Origin: Malurus cyaneus samueli
Taxonomy: Eukaryota > Chordata > Aves > Passeriformes > Maluridae
DNA length: 64,000 bases
NCBI GenBank assembly: GCA_009741485.1
Contig: CM019236.1
Span: 62,999,541-63,063,540, forward strand
Reading direction: 5' to 3'
The first letter of the stretch is position 1. Each line of letters begins with the position of its first letter. Positions 1-12,242 of the stretch are shown piece by piece. Under the pieces are notes generated by a model. It saw only the letters and a list, made by a program, of their open reading frames with translations. It ran no database searches and was not told where the DNA came from. The position numbers and the translations under genes are program-made.

Positions 1-739
1 TTTTATTTTTCCTATGAATCCAAAAGTCCTGTTTGAAGATAATACAGGTGAGCACTGACAGCTTTTGCTGGAGATGGAGAAGGTTGCGTCACTAACAATT
101 CCTGGGTAAAATGCTTTTTACCAGAGAAGCAATCTTCACAAAAAAACACAGCTGGTTCCACCATGGAAACTAAAAGATCTTTTTCCCTCTTGTCCATCTT
201 ACCACGAATGCATAAATCTTGATTTTGTTACTCTCCTTCTTCCAGTTCCAGTTTTCTCAAGACAGGACTAATAATGACTGGTGGCAAAAGAAACCAAGAA
301 CTGGAATTCCTCTGTTCTGTTTCTGTTCATTCTGCTGACTTGTTAGAGGATGTTCAGCAACAACAGATGTATCAGGACTGCATGATAAAAAAAGCAAGAG
401 ATGGCAAGCAAGAACCAAGCTTTTTAGGCGTATGTCATGGTTTAAAATGCTGGTCAAAAGCCAGGAACCCACAACACCTGCTCACTCGCTTTCCCCCACC
501 ACGGGGCAGAGAAGAGCGAAGAAAAAAAAAATTAACAAAAGGGTTCCTGAGTTGAGATAAGGAGCAGGGAGGAAACGCCTGATGGACAAAACAGGCTCCA
601 CTTCAGTTAGAATTGAATTTATTCTAACAAAGTAGAGGAGGAGAATGAGAAATAAATACAAAACCTCAAAGACACCGATCTTCTCCCCACTCCCTCCCCC
701 TTCCCACCAACAGTCAAAGCAGCGGGGGTTGAACAGGGT

Positions 740-850
740 GTGGGGTTGGTGTACAGGCTGTGGGGTTGGTCAGTTCGGGGTGTGGGTTGGTCAGTTCAGG
801 TGTGGGGTTGGTCAGTATCCTGTGGGGTGGTCAGTTCGGTGTGGGTGTCT
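740..850. repeat. Short GT-rich tandem repeat
   Basis: The core GTGGGGTTGGTCAGTTC recurs about five times with variable spacing of 20-27 bases. Within the LTR-like element. Confidence 0.75.
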
Positions 851-1218
851 TGTGGTCTGGTGTTTATCACCGGATCGATCTACAGCTGCTGAGGTAGAGG
901 AGTCCTTCCTTGCGTTGCCGTGGGGTCCCTCCCGGGGAGACAGTTCTCGTGTGAACCTCTCCAGTCTGGCACTCTCAGAGCAGCAGTCACACACATCTGC
1001 TGCTCGTGAGTCCCCCTACGGGCAGACAGTCATCCCAAAACTGCTGCACTGTGGGGTCCCTGTCCCCTGGGTGCAGGCCCAAGCCAGGCTGTTCCATCTC
1101 GGGAGCAAGGCCTCTCTCTCCATGGGTCTCCTGCTGGACACAGCCCTTCTCGGCGTCCGCCCGCTCCCATGGGGACTCCTCTCCAGGGCTGGGGTGATCT
1201 TGCACCCTCTGTGGACCC

Positions 1219-1320
1219 CATGGCTGCAGGGGACAGCCTGCTCCACCATGGTCACCATGGCTGCAGGGGACAGCCTGCTCCACCATTGGTCACCATGGGC
1301 TGCAGGGAGACAGTCTGCTC
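1219..1320. repeat. 36-bp tandem repeat, about 3 copies
   Basis: The unit CATGGCTGCAGGGGACAGCC plus TGCTCCACCATGGTCAC recurs at 1219, 1255 and, diverged by small insertions, at 1293. It is inside the LTR-like element. Confidence 0.85.
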
Positions 1321-1760
1321 TCAGCCCATGGTCTACCTCGTGGCCCTGCAATAGGAATCCCGGCTTAGCGTGCCTGGACCAGCTCCTTCCCCCTCTCTTC
1401 CTAACTCGACCTTGGTGTCTGCATTCCCTCACATATTCCCAGCCTCCTCCTCCTCCTCTGGCAAAACTACTGTGGCTCCCACCTTTGTTTGATTTCTTCT
1501 TGAATACGTTTTCACAGAGGCGTAACCACCATCTCCAATTGGCCCAGGTTTGGCCAGTCACATGTCCATCATCCATCAGAGCCAACAGAAATTGGCTCTG
1601 CTGGATATGGTGGAAGCCTCCAGAAGCTTCTCACAGGAGCCATATTTTTGGTGTCCTCCCCCCTTCCAAAAACTGGGCCAAGGAAAACCAACACAGCCGG
1701 GAAGCCACAATTGGGAACTGAACCCCTGGCTTACATCCTACATGACAATATACAGATATT

Positions 1761-4700
1761 TCTACATTGCACAATGTTAGATGGTCCATTTCCCCTGTTC
1801 TAATAGCACTTACCTATTCATCGCTTGCTGTCAAGTCAAATCTATCCAAGTCAAGCACTTTTAGTCTTTGAACCTCCCATTGAGGGAGTGGAAATTATTA
1901 CCAACATCATAAAATGAGTGGGTGCTGCTTAGACTGAGAATTAGCTTCTCAGAAAGTGGTTGGTAACAAAATAACAAAGGGAAAAGAAGCTCCTGCCTTT
2001 CAAGTCAGTCTCTAATAGGAACAGAAGCAGTCTGCAACAAAGGATAATTGTTACAGTTTGAATCTTTGAGTGGAAATTTAAAAGATTAATGGAACAAGTA
2101 AGATTTTCCCTTTATCCTAGCACCATCTGAGTAACAATCCGCTCATTTTATTAAGACACCCTTCCTTTTAGTCAAAGAAGAAAAGCAAAACTACACAATG
2201 TAAAGAGAGAATGTTGTTTAGAACTATGGAACGCAGATAAGAAAATGCTGAATTGACAGATGTGTCCACAATATTTGACTCAGCTCCTTAAATTTCTGTA
2301 GATGATACATGGATGAAGTGGGGTGAATACTGCAAGAAAAAAATTCATATTAACTGAGAGAGGATTGACAAACATAGTTGGAAACTTAATCAATAAAAAA
2401 ATGCCAGCAAACTGCTTTTCTGGGTTTTGGGGGATCATATGCATAGCTAAGAAGAAATCTTGTGAGTGTCATTTGATGACTGGAAAAAGAGAAAAATTAC
2501 ACAATTCTGTTAATCATTAATTTTTTTACTTTACTGGACTTAAAATAATTTTAAATAATTTTCATTTGTCTGTTGCTTTTCCAAGTATGTGTTTCTGATA
2601 TGTAGTGAGGTTAGTATTTGTGGGAGGTGAAGTCTGTGGCCATGTAGACTAATTACAACAGAACAACAGAGGCTGGAACATCATTTGAAACTGCCAGTTG
2701 TACTTTTCTATTTAAAGACAGTGAATTATTTTGTTTAATGCTCTCCAATGCATATGAAAACAGTTACTTAGCTTTTCAGAATGTGGTTCTCCATTCTGAT
2801 AAACTAAAATTCAAGAAACTTATTTAGCAATATCATCTTTGTAAGTTTTACAAAGTCTTGTTTAAAGCTTTATCCCAATGTCTTTTCAAAACAACATGCT
2901 ATTTTATTATGGAAAGACAGTAGGAAATTAATTTATGGCCCATTATAAATAATATTTTTCCTCAGCAGGCTGCCTTGTAGCATTGAAGCCTGTTTCTTGT
3001 CACTGACTAGAGATTCACTGTAAATACCTCTAATCAACAGGAATCTGTCATTTTAATTGACAGTTCACTGAGGGCTGACAATTATTAAAAGCAGACAGCT
3101 AAAACAGCTTAATAGTTACCTAGAACACCGCATCTTTTTTTAGAACTGTAACTAGTATTTTGAAAAAAAAAAAAGTATTTAAATCAGAATAACAAACAAA
3201 TCTGGACTAATGTATAAAGCTGAAATCCAGAGAGGCTGTTGTAACCATTCTTTTACTGGTGGAATACCGAGATCAGAAGAATGTCCTACCATCACGGTTT
3301 GGTTCCTTCTCCAGCATCAGCTTTCAGTTTAACATTGACACTCCTCTCCCCGGCACGAGTCCACAGCTCTTGATAGATCAATTAAAACAGGGTTAGATTC
3401 ATCTTATTGGAACATCTTCATCTGATGCCACAGGCACCACATGATGTCTCTGTTCAGGCTGTCCATGCCTATCAAGGAGCTCATGGTTCGTGCTGCAGTT
3501 CAGTAACAATCCACAGGGCCAACTCCTGCTAATCCCAGACCTCAATCTGTCTTTTTTAGTCTGGAAAATTTAAGTGGAGCCTTTGGGGTCATAAGGGCGG
3601 GTTACCTCAAGATTAATGTCAATGTATGCAATGATTTGTGGCTCCAGGATTTCCTTCTCCAAGAAATCAAGATGATAAATAAGCTGAGGGATGAATATCT
3701 AAGCTGTGCTATGATTCTGCCTGAAAAAAATTTACCCTATTTTCAAAGCCTCTCCCCAGAGCATGGGGAAATAGCTTTCAATGAAGAACAGCACATCCTC
3801 AGTTATGTCAAAATAGTCTGTTTATATATGTATGATACAAGTAAGATTTTTTTCTTTAAACACCTGGTATTGGGCTCAGTTAAAAAGTATTCTCTGCGTG
3901 AAGCAGAGGATCTAATATGGTAAGCCTTCATTACCACATAATGTTTTCAGTATCATTATCCCTAAGGGTTAAAATCTATGTCATTATTTCACTCCTAATA
4001 TTTCACTGGGGTATTTTGCTTTTCATTTTGACAATTTCAGTACTTTTTTCTTTACAAAGTAGATTAATTATAAAGTTATAAATTAGGTTTAAAAATTGCC
4101 TAAGCTCACAGAAACAGATATTTTCATGAAAAAATAATTTGTACTTTAACCTTCTGTTTGGAAAGACAAATCTGTTCAGGTCTTGACAACCCCTAGAAAA
4201 ATTCAGTATATCTCACTAATTGGATTCTGTTGAGAAAAAAAACAGTACATTTTCCACATAGTTTTATCAAGTTAGTACCTCAGCAATATCTTTGTATTTA
4301 TCCACCATGTCATTTCTTTCTGCTGCACTTTAATATCTTGACAGGGGCAATCACAATATCCAGACCTGAATCCCAATTTATGTAGAAAACCAAGTCAGTT
4401 CTCAGAAGGGCAGGAATCCAGATGTGGGCCTTTATTCATGAGGAGCTCATTCTGTTTGGTCCCCAAAAAAAGGTCAGGATTGCATGTTGCCATGCATGTG
4501 ATATCCTCAAAGTTTGACATGATCCAGATGGGGCCACTTTGGACTCTGTGTCCCTGTCTAAGCAGAAGGGCCTTGGGAATTATCTAAGGCATAAAGGTGA
4601 GAGCTTACAGTCAATTCACTGTCAGGGCAAAGAGGGTTTCTTCAGCCCAGCCAAAATGTTCCCACAGCTAAGGAGAGAGGAGGAGAAATGTCAGTGTTTG

Positions 4701-7700
4701 TCTTTGCCCACTCTGCGCTTTCAGCAATCAGACCCCCGCTTCCATGCAGGAAGGCTGGAATTACTGCATTGTCTGCAAGTCCTCTTGTTTAAAATGGGGC
4801 TCTGTGCTTCTCTCTTCCAAGCAGATATTTTTGTTGTTGTTGCAACTCCTGTGGTACTCAGGCAATATCTCATTAATTACTGAGAGAGATGCTGCACCAG
4901 GGACGGCATCTCCAGGGAGGACATTCTCTCCTGGGTCAAGTACCACTATTCTGGGGCCCATTGTCTTCCTGAGCACAGACAACCTTTCCTGCTTCTGATT
5001 GCACAAATTCTTTAAATCATTTCATGCATTTTCCTGAGAAATGAGATTTGATCGCAGTAAGCACCCAGCTTCTGAGAAGATACATCACAGTCTGTTTCTT
5101 GTACAATTTGCTGTCTCCAAGCCTAAGCAACAGTGCTGTTCCAGAAATACATTTCTAGGCACCACCTTCACACTAAGAAAACTGTACTTTGTGTCTCTTT
5201 CTCAGCTGGTGATGTGGTTTTGCAGCCTCTTTTAAAAGTATTTCTTGGACCTCTCAGTATTCCCAGAGTTGTGTCTTGCACCCCAGGAAGAGTCTTTGCT
5301 CAGGCACAAATTGTGTTAACAAATGGTTACAAAATAGTCAGGCTGAAGGAGCTATTGAAAAAAAACCTATAGCTGCAGCAGGAGACATAATACAATGGTG
5401 TAGCACAAAATTGAAACCTCTGTGGATAAAAGGCAAGAACTTACAAAACAGCCAAGTGTGTTGTGGCACACACCAATTTTAGAATAATTTTTTATTAGCC
5501 ATTCACTTGAAATACTTTCAACTTGTTTGTCAGCCTAATTCTTCTATGCCTCAGTGCAAATCTCTTGTATGCCATTAGCATTATTCAACATTCTGCATCT
5601 AATTTATTGAGCTTCTTTGCTATGGGATATTAAACAAAATAATCATGCATTAGGCATAATTAGAACGTGACTAAATTAATTTCTGTAATGCTGATTACAA
5701 TGGATAACTGCAAAAATAATTTACACCTCTGCTGCAGAGCCAATACGATGCTTAAGTCAGCTCGCAGTGTAAAAGGTACATGCACATAGGTTGCCATGAA
5801 CAATGTGCAAAATATTAACTGAAAGAATGCCTGTTGACTTTCAGAGTAGCAATTTACAGTGTTTTATAATAGACTATGGCAATGTAATCACAGACTGCTG
5901 TCAATTGCACTGAGTTTGATCATTAAATTCATGGCTCTTCCTTTGTGCGCCCAACTGGCCATTTCGTCCTGGAAGGCAACGCCCTTGGGCAAGCACAGTC
6001 GGCCCTCTTGACTCTGCCAGTTTTTCATTATAATCTTTCCCTCTGTGCACTACAGGTGGTCTCGAAAAGCACATGCAGCACATGCTCTATGATTGTTTTG
6101 GAGACTGAGGGAAGTTTGATGAACCAGGAGTTCCCTACAACCTCTACCTCTTTTAAAAGGTGGCACAACAGCCTCAACCCAGAGCTGTCAGGGACCTCCT
6201 TGGTCTCAGTGCTGAGACAGGCAGTGGTGTCACATTGGACAGCATTTGTGCGCAAGTCCTGTGCAGTCCCACAGCTATAAGGCGACTTCAGAGCTCTGCA
6301 CTCAGAAATCTCTAACTAATTTCTCCCCCATTGCTGGCAATTCCTTTCCCTCAGAAAGGATGCTGGTACACACTGAAGACGGAAGCAGGCTTTGCCTGGG
6401 AAGATTGAAGCAAAAAAAAAAAAAAGTATCAAGTATTTCTGCCCTTTCCATATGCACCAGCGGGTTGTCATCCTCACCCACCAACACAAAGGGAGCTGCA
6501 GGGACTTCTGTACAGATGGTGCTGTTTACTCTAGCGCCATGAATAAACCATCTCAATTAAGCACTGATGTAAGCACTGCTGAAATAGCCTACATTTGTCT
6601 TGATTTTGTCGAAATGTAATTCTTCAAAGAGAACTGGGCAGCCATCCCTCATCCTTTCATCAACCCAAAGCACTGGGCAAACACAAAGGTTAATCACAAA
6701 TGTGAAGAACAGCCGCTACACAACCTGGTGTGACCAAACCTGATGTTCAACAAAATGTGTAACCTGACACACTCTGAAAACACATTTACCTGGGTTTTAA
6801 CCTTTGCTCCCAAGGACAGGAAGGCACATGTTACATTGCAACAGGTCAGTGACTGTAAAGTTCCAGCCGTGCCAAACGGATGAACATTTCCAGAGCAGCA
6901 GGAACATCACTGGCTGTAAGAAAAGAATGTCATGACCATGTTTTTCAGTGAGCTATATTTACAAAATCCTTTTGAGGCCTGTGAATCTGAACAACCCTCA
7001 AGAAGTGTTTGGAGTGCTAATGGATGGGATGAGTTGCTAAATTCATGTCTCACTCTGAGACCAACACTGGGCAACTAGAGAGATAGTAAGTGATAGATCT
7101 TCAGCTGTATAGCTGTAAGGCAACTATCAGCGTGGCTACAGGCTAACACAGGCATCAGAATCCTCTGGACCTAAGTGGGTACATCTCTTTTTACTTCCAC
7201 AGCCTCCAAAAAATAGCAACTGAGTGAAGATTCTACAAATATTTTATTCTAGCTTATTCTGACTTATTCTATGGGTGATTTTGGGTAACTGCAAATTACC
7301 AAGATGGTGTGGTCCTTTCAGGGTGAAGACACTTAACGGTGTCATAATCTAAAATTCACAGAGCCAGCACATCTTTTAACACACTGGATAGTCAGAGAAA
7401 TACTGTGTAACACGACTCAGCCACATGAACTTATCACAAACCAGCAGTGCTCATGTCATTGGAGGAATGTAATTTTTCAGAGACTGCCACAAAACAGCAA
7501 AGCTCTGTGGTGTGCAACAAGTATCAGAGAGCTCACTTAATCCTGGGCAACACAGAATCATGGAATAGAACATTCAACAGACAGGGTAGAGAAATTAGTT
7601 ATTTTATCTTTAATTTTTCTTTCCTCAATTCACCACTGCTTCACAGAACATAAGTACCAGTGTTAAGGACATTTAATGACAGCATTTTGGTGTCCCCTAA

Positions 7701-10384
7701 CACAAACACATCGAAAAAGCAAAGGGTGCCAGTCCTTGCATTGCCATCAAATAAGATACTGATTGGATTCCTCATCTCTATAAACGTAAATTATGTTTAT
7801 TAAAAGATAATTTTTCATAAAACAAGTAATTCTTAAGATATGAATGGTGATGTTCTGGGAAGATTAATGGACCATGCCCAGGAAATATCAGCTGATGCTA
7901 ACAGACAACAGGGGAAACTACTTATGTATTAGTGATCTTTAGACAACGCTTAAATCCTTCAACACAGCTCATGAACAGAGTTCAAATATGCCAACAAATA
8001 CCCTGCCTTTTCTAATCTACAGAATGTAAATGAGAATCTTCCTGTTTCCTTACTCTGGGACTACAACACTTGCAGTATGATAATTTGCAGATATGAGATC
8101 TTTCTAACTTTTTTTTTTAAGAAGAGTTAAATTTGGAATGTACAAAAGGTTGGAGCGCTTCAAGTCAGTGGTCTATGCTGGCTACTGAACAACTTAGGCA
8201 ATGTAAACATTTATATCCCTTTACTCCCCTTGCACTTGGATGCTTCTCCCCATGCTATCCTCTATTTTTACTTGAATGAAAATGGAAAGCAAAGATTGTT
8301 CAGGTAGTAGGCTTCTTATGGTTGAGCAAAGAGCAATATTTACTATGTGGAGTCTGAATCCACTCAGTTGCAAATTCAAGTAGCAAGGTCCAACTAGCTG
8401 GCTTAGAGTCAAAACAATCATGAGTACCAAATCTGGGGAAAAAAAGAGTCAAAAAAGAAAGTAGTGGAAGTACTGAGACCTAACTTGACAGGACCACTGT
8501 GTGCAGGAGCTGCTAAGAGCAGCAGCTGCACTCAGGAGCCAAAAGAGCTGAGAAAATCATGGTGAAAATGAAGCACAGGAAGAGAGGCAGGCACAGACTT
8601 GAGAGGAAGCAGGAAAGAGTGTTGTGACACACAGTAAAATGGAGAATTCCAACAGCAAGCTGCTACTCAGAGAGAGCTTAAGATGGGCTTGGCATTGTGT
8701 AAGAATGGTCAAATCCTCAATAGCTGCCATGCTTGGAGGAAAACCTAGAGAAAACAACTAAATCCTTCTAGGAATTTTTTTTCTTATTGTATATGCCATT
8801 ACAAAACCGCCAGGCTAAAGTGACTTCTTAGAGGCAACACAAAAGCCCAAATTATCAATTTCAATTGTCATGTGTGTTACCCCTTGTAAACAAGTTTTGA
8901 CTAATATGATAAAATACTGTCCTTGATGTCTCAGATGGAGGAAAATACAGGAAACAGCAGGTGAAATAACTACTTTCATCCACTAGCAGGAGGAAATTCT
9001 TTTCTATTTCTGAAGATGGTGCTGATTAATGGCATTAAGTTGTTCATCATTTTGATGTGGGGTAAAAAGGACAAAATAAAAGGCAAAGATCAAGAAGCAA
9101 TCAGAACTATCGGTGGAAGATTCTGCAGCTCTAATAATAATAGTAAAATACCACTGAAATAGCAGTGATGAGCAGAAATGTTGAGAAAAAGTCAAAAGAA
9201 TAAAAGAGGTGAGATATCACTCACATCTAAATACTATTTTCTGAAGGAAATTATTGAAGTGTTCCAGATGGACTTAAAGCACATCTGTGTGTGATGTAAG
9301 AAACTGCAATAAACACATTTAATCAGGTCATACAGACTGCAAATATTATGCCAACTGTGTTACCTATACATCATTCACAAAAATCACCCTGGTGTTTGTT
9401 TTACAAAGAATAGCCTGTTTGGCAGAGTATTTATCTTTTCTTATGATTACATCAAGCAGATCATGAAAACAGAAGGGGGAAGAAAACCCTACTCTACAAT
9501 CCTTACAAGTCTTGTAGTCAAATCCTGCACATACAGATATAATCATCTGTGCCTAGAAAGGGTTCTTGCATGTAAATGGAAAAACAGCCACATATACTCA
9601 GCAAAATAAAGCTTCTCCTTCATGAGTAGGGAACCACTGCCCTGTGGCAGAGCCTGTGAGGCATGAAGACTAGAGCAGAATCGATATTTCTCACACTCAA
9701 GGAGGGACATACATTAGAAGATGGCAGGTCTGGAGTATATAAACAGAAACACATTATTCCCCTTAATTAAATTGTAGGCCCCATTACTACAGGATGTTGT
9801 GAAGGATAAATGGGTTCTAAAAGAGATTAGATGAACTCACAGAGAATAAAATGTTTGTCACAGAACATTAAACACAACTGTCAGGCTACAGCTGGGTCAC
9901 AGAATATTTAATTGCTGTCTGCTGAAAGGTGGGGTGATGTGCCTGAGAAAGGATCGCTCCATACACAGCCAGGCTGCTGCAAGACAGTTCCTCCTTCCTC
10001 CAGCTGGAGACTGGGCTTGACAGACCCCTACTCTGGCCCAAGAGGAAAGTTCTTTATCCATTCTTCCTTCTTCCACTGAGGCAGGTCCGCAACTACTGCC
10101 TTATTAACTTTTTAACATTTTGTCTTGGCTCAAAAAACTATTTGTAACTCTTTCTAAAAGAGTTACAGCAACACCTATAAGTTGAGAGGTTCATTATATA
10201 TTGCATTAACATTTAAGAGATTTTTGGACTGCTTCAGATCAATCCAGTAAATTGGGAGCAATTGGTTCTGAGGAACCAAGACACCACAAACGAGTAATTC
10301 TGTGATACTAAGGATTTTCTTAAATCTCAGCAGCAAACTTTGTAAGAAAACTCAGCTGCACATGATGGCTTCAGAAGCAAGGTG
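1761..10384. other. Intergenic, no gene seen
   Basis: AT-rich sequence with only short scattered ORFs. There is no splice-consistent exon or recognised protein. CAMK4, expected downstream of WDR36 from mammalian gene order, is not visible. Confidence 0.6.
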
Positions 10385-10612
10385 AGAAGGTTCAGATTGG
10401 ACATTTAACAAGAAATTCTTCCCTGTGAAGGAAGGATGGTGAGACACTGGCACAGGTTGCCCAGAGAAGTTGTGGATGCCCACTCCCCAAAGTGCCCAAG
10501 GTCAGACAGGATGTGACCTGAGCAACCTGGGATAATGAAAGATGTTCCTGCCATCCAGAGGGTTGGAACTGGATGATCTTTAAGTCCCTTCCAACCCAAA
10601 CCATTCCAGTGT
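10385..10612 (+). mobile_element. CR1 LINE 3' fragment
   Basis: Shows typical CR1 phrases such as AAGAAATTCTTCCCTGTGA, GGTTGCCCAGAGAAGTTGTG and TTTAAGTCCCTTCCAACCC. Intergenic, downstream of WDR36. Confidence 0.85.
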
Positions 10613-11455
10613 TTTTTTCCCCTTTTCTTTTCACTTTCCTCTCTGTGGAAAAGTTTGTCTCCAGGACCCGGGTGGGGAAAAGAGAGAGAGGGAGGTTTGC
10701 TGGAACTTGGGAGTGTTTTGCCCCATTGAATTCATTCAAACCACAACACTATGTTTGCAGATAATTTGCTCCAGTACACATGATTGAGTTCCACAATGTG
10801 ATTAAAAAAAAAAAAATCAGACATTCAGCACAAAAAAACCCACGTTATTCTTTCAGTCTTGTGCCAAATGCAATGAACTATCTTTCAAGTTTACTCAATG
10901 AAATTGCAAAGATTTGTGTGTTACTCTGCTGGTCTCTGTTCGTGGCTTGAGCATGTGAAATACAGCAAGGCCTTGCTCAGATTTTTCTGATGGGAGGAAG
11001 TATTCTCAAACAGCGAAGCTCAAGATTTCATTCATGAGGTCCCAAAAAATGCCCAAACCTTATTGTTTGAAACCTAAATATCCATTTGTAAAAAAGCCCA
11101 TCTAATTTAATTATAAACTCACCCAAAACAGAAAGCTTTTCAAGTTATCTTTTCTCCTTAAGAAAACAAACATAATTTTCATATGAAATAGGGCCTCCCA
11201 AAAATCTCATTTTGTTTATTTAGTTTGGTGTTTAGACTTTTTGGTTTTTTGAAATTCAATTTTTTTTAGTACAGATAGAAATCTTTGCCTTCAGAAACAG
11301 ACGCCTGCGAAAGTGAGAAGACAAGTGATTTCCACAAACATCATAAGAACAGTGCTCTAATTGCAGAGGAATGCAATTTTTAGATTAATCTACTTTAAAC
11401 TAATGTTCATAAAGTGCCAACAAATCAGACTTTTTATTTTTGTATCAACAATGAC

Positions 11456-11461
11456 TTTATT
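11456..11461 (-). promoter_or_regulatory. Candidate poly(A) signal of WDR36
   Basis: AATAAA on the minus strand, about 630 bases past the WDR36 stop; a second lies at 11433-11438. The intervening 3' UTR or flank contains two CR1 fragments. Inference from position only. Confidence 0.3.
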
Positions 11462-11581
11462 AAGTGTAATACAGGTTTTGGTCAGCACAGAAATTACATT
11501 CCCACCTTTTATCCCCCCTCTTTTTTCTTGTGATTTACAGTTTTGGGCATGAAAGCCTAAGGCAACTACATTTTATGTAGT

Positions 11582-11720
11582 CTTAGAATCAGAAAATCAA
11601 TGAATGGCTTGGTCTGGAACCAACTTTAAAGATCATCTGCTTTCAATCCCCTGCCACAGGCAGGGGCACCTTCCACAAGGCGAGGCTGCTCAGGACCTTG
11701 AACCATAGACAGCACAGACA
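11582..11720 (-). mobile_element. CR1 LINE fragment
   Basis: Minus-strand CR1 3' end, read on the plus strand as AATGGCTTGGTCTGGAACC followed by CCCCTGCCACAGGCAGGGGC. Within the probable WDR36 3' UTR or flank. Confidence 0.8.
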
Positions 11721-11845
11721 CAACAAATATTTTAGCTGCACATAGTAACTCTTTCTCTACCTGAAGTGAACAAAAAGAGGCAGGCATGCATGTTCTGAAA
11801 TACTCTGCCATACCCAGATGTATAAAATACAGAAGAAGCACTGGA

Positions 11846-11998
11846 ATGGAATGGTGGAATCACCATCCCTGGAAGTATTAAAAAAATGAGGGGTCTGGCA
11901 CTTAGTGATATTGCTTAGTGTACAAGGTGGTGCTCAGCAGAAGGTTGGACTTGATGGTCCCAGAGGTTTTTCCCAATCTTAATGATTTTACGATTCCA
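11846..11998 (+). mobile_element. CR1 LINE 3' end
   Basis: Contains CACCATCCCTGGAAGTATT and GGTTGGACTTGATGGTCCCA, ending near GATTTTACGATTCC, a decayed form of the CR1 terminal octamer. Confidence 0.8.
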
Positions 11999-12092
11999 AG
12001 ACCCAGTATGATTTTTGGAATCTGTTATTTTTGGCAATGAATTGTACTGTTATTCTGAGGGTGATCTTATGCAGACAAAATCCTGAAGTATT

Positions 12093-12242
12093 TCACAGTA
12101 AAGCACTTTTCATGTATGTTAAAACACACAGACTCTGATTGAAGAGAGCCCGCAAGTGAATCCAAGTTTCCTCAAGTTGCATTGACAATCTGGACAACTC
12201 TTCCAACAGGTTTGGCTCCGATGATAGAATCTTAAGATGCAA
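12093..12242 (-). CDS. WDR36: WDR36 exon 23 (stop codon)
   Basis: Acceptor TTTTCATTTTCAG. Encodes LHLKILSSEPNLLEELSRLS and ends SLCVLTYMKSALL with TGA at 12095-12093. This is the expected C-terminus of the family. Confidence 0.98.
   Translation of the reverse strand: MHLKILSSEPNLLEELSRLSMQLEETWIHLRALFNQSLCVLTYMKSALL

Larger units (their letters stand above)
605..1760 (-). mobile_element. LTR-retroelement-derived sequence (passerine ERV type)
   Basis: A GC-rich island in AT-rich DNA with short internal repeats (GGGGTTGGTCAGTTCGG at 740-845; a 36-base unit CATGGCTGCAGGGGACAGCC at 1219-1320). A minus-strand AATAAA lies near 619. The phrases resemble passerine endogenous-retrovirus LTR or untranslated sequence. 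The plus-strand ORF across it has no recognisable domain and is treated as chance. Confidence 0.5.

Noticed and set aside
645..1721. Plus-strand ORF of 358 codons
   Set aside because: Lies across an LTR-like repeat with internal tandem arrays. No protein domain; overlapping ORFs on both strands show it is GC-driven.
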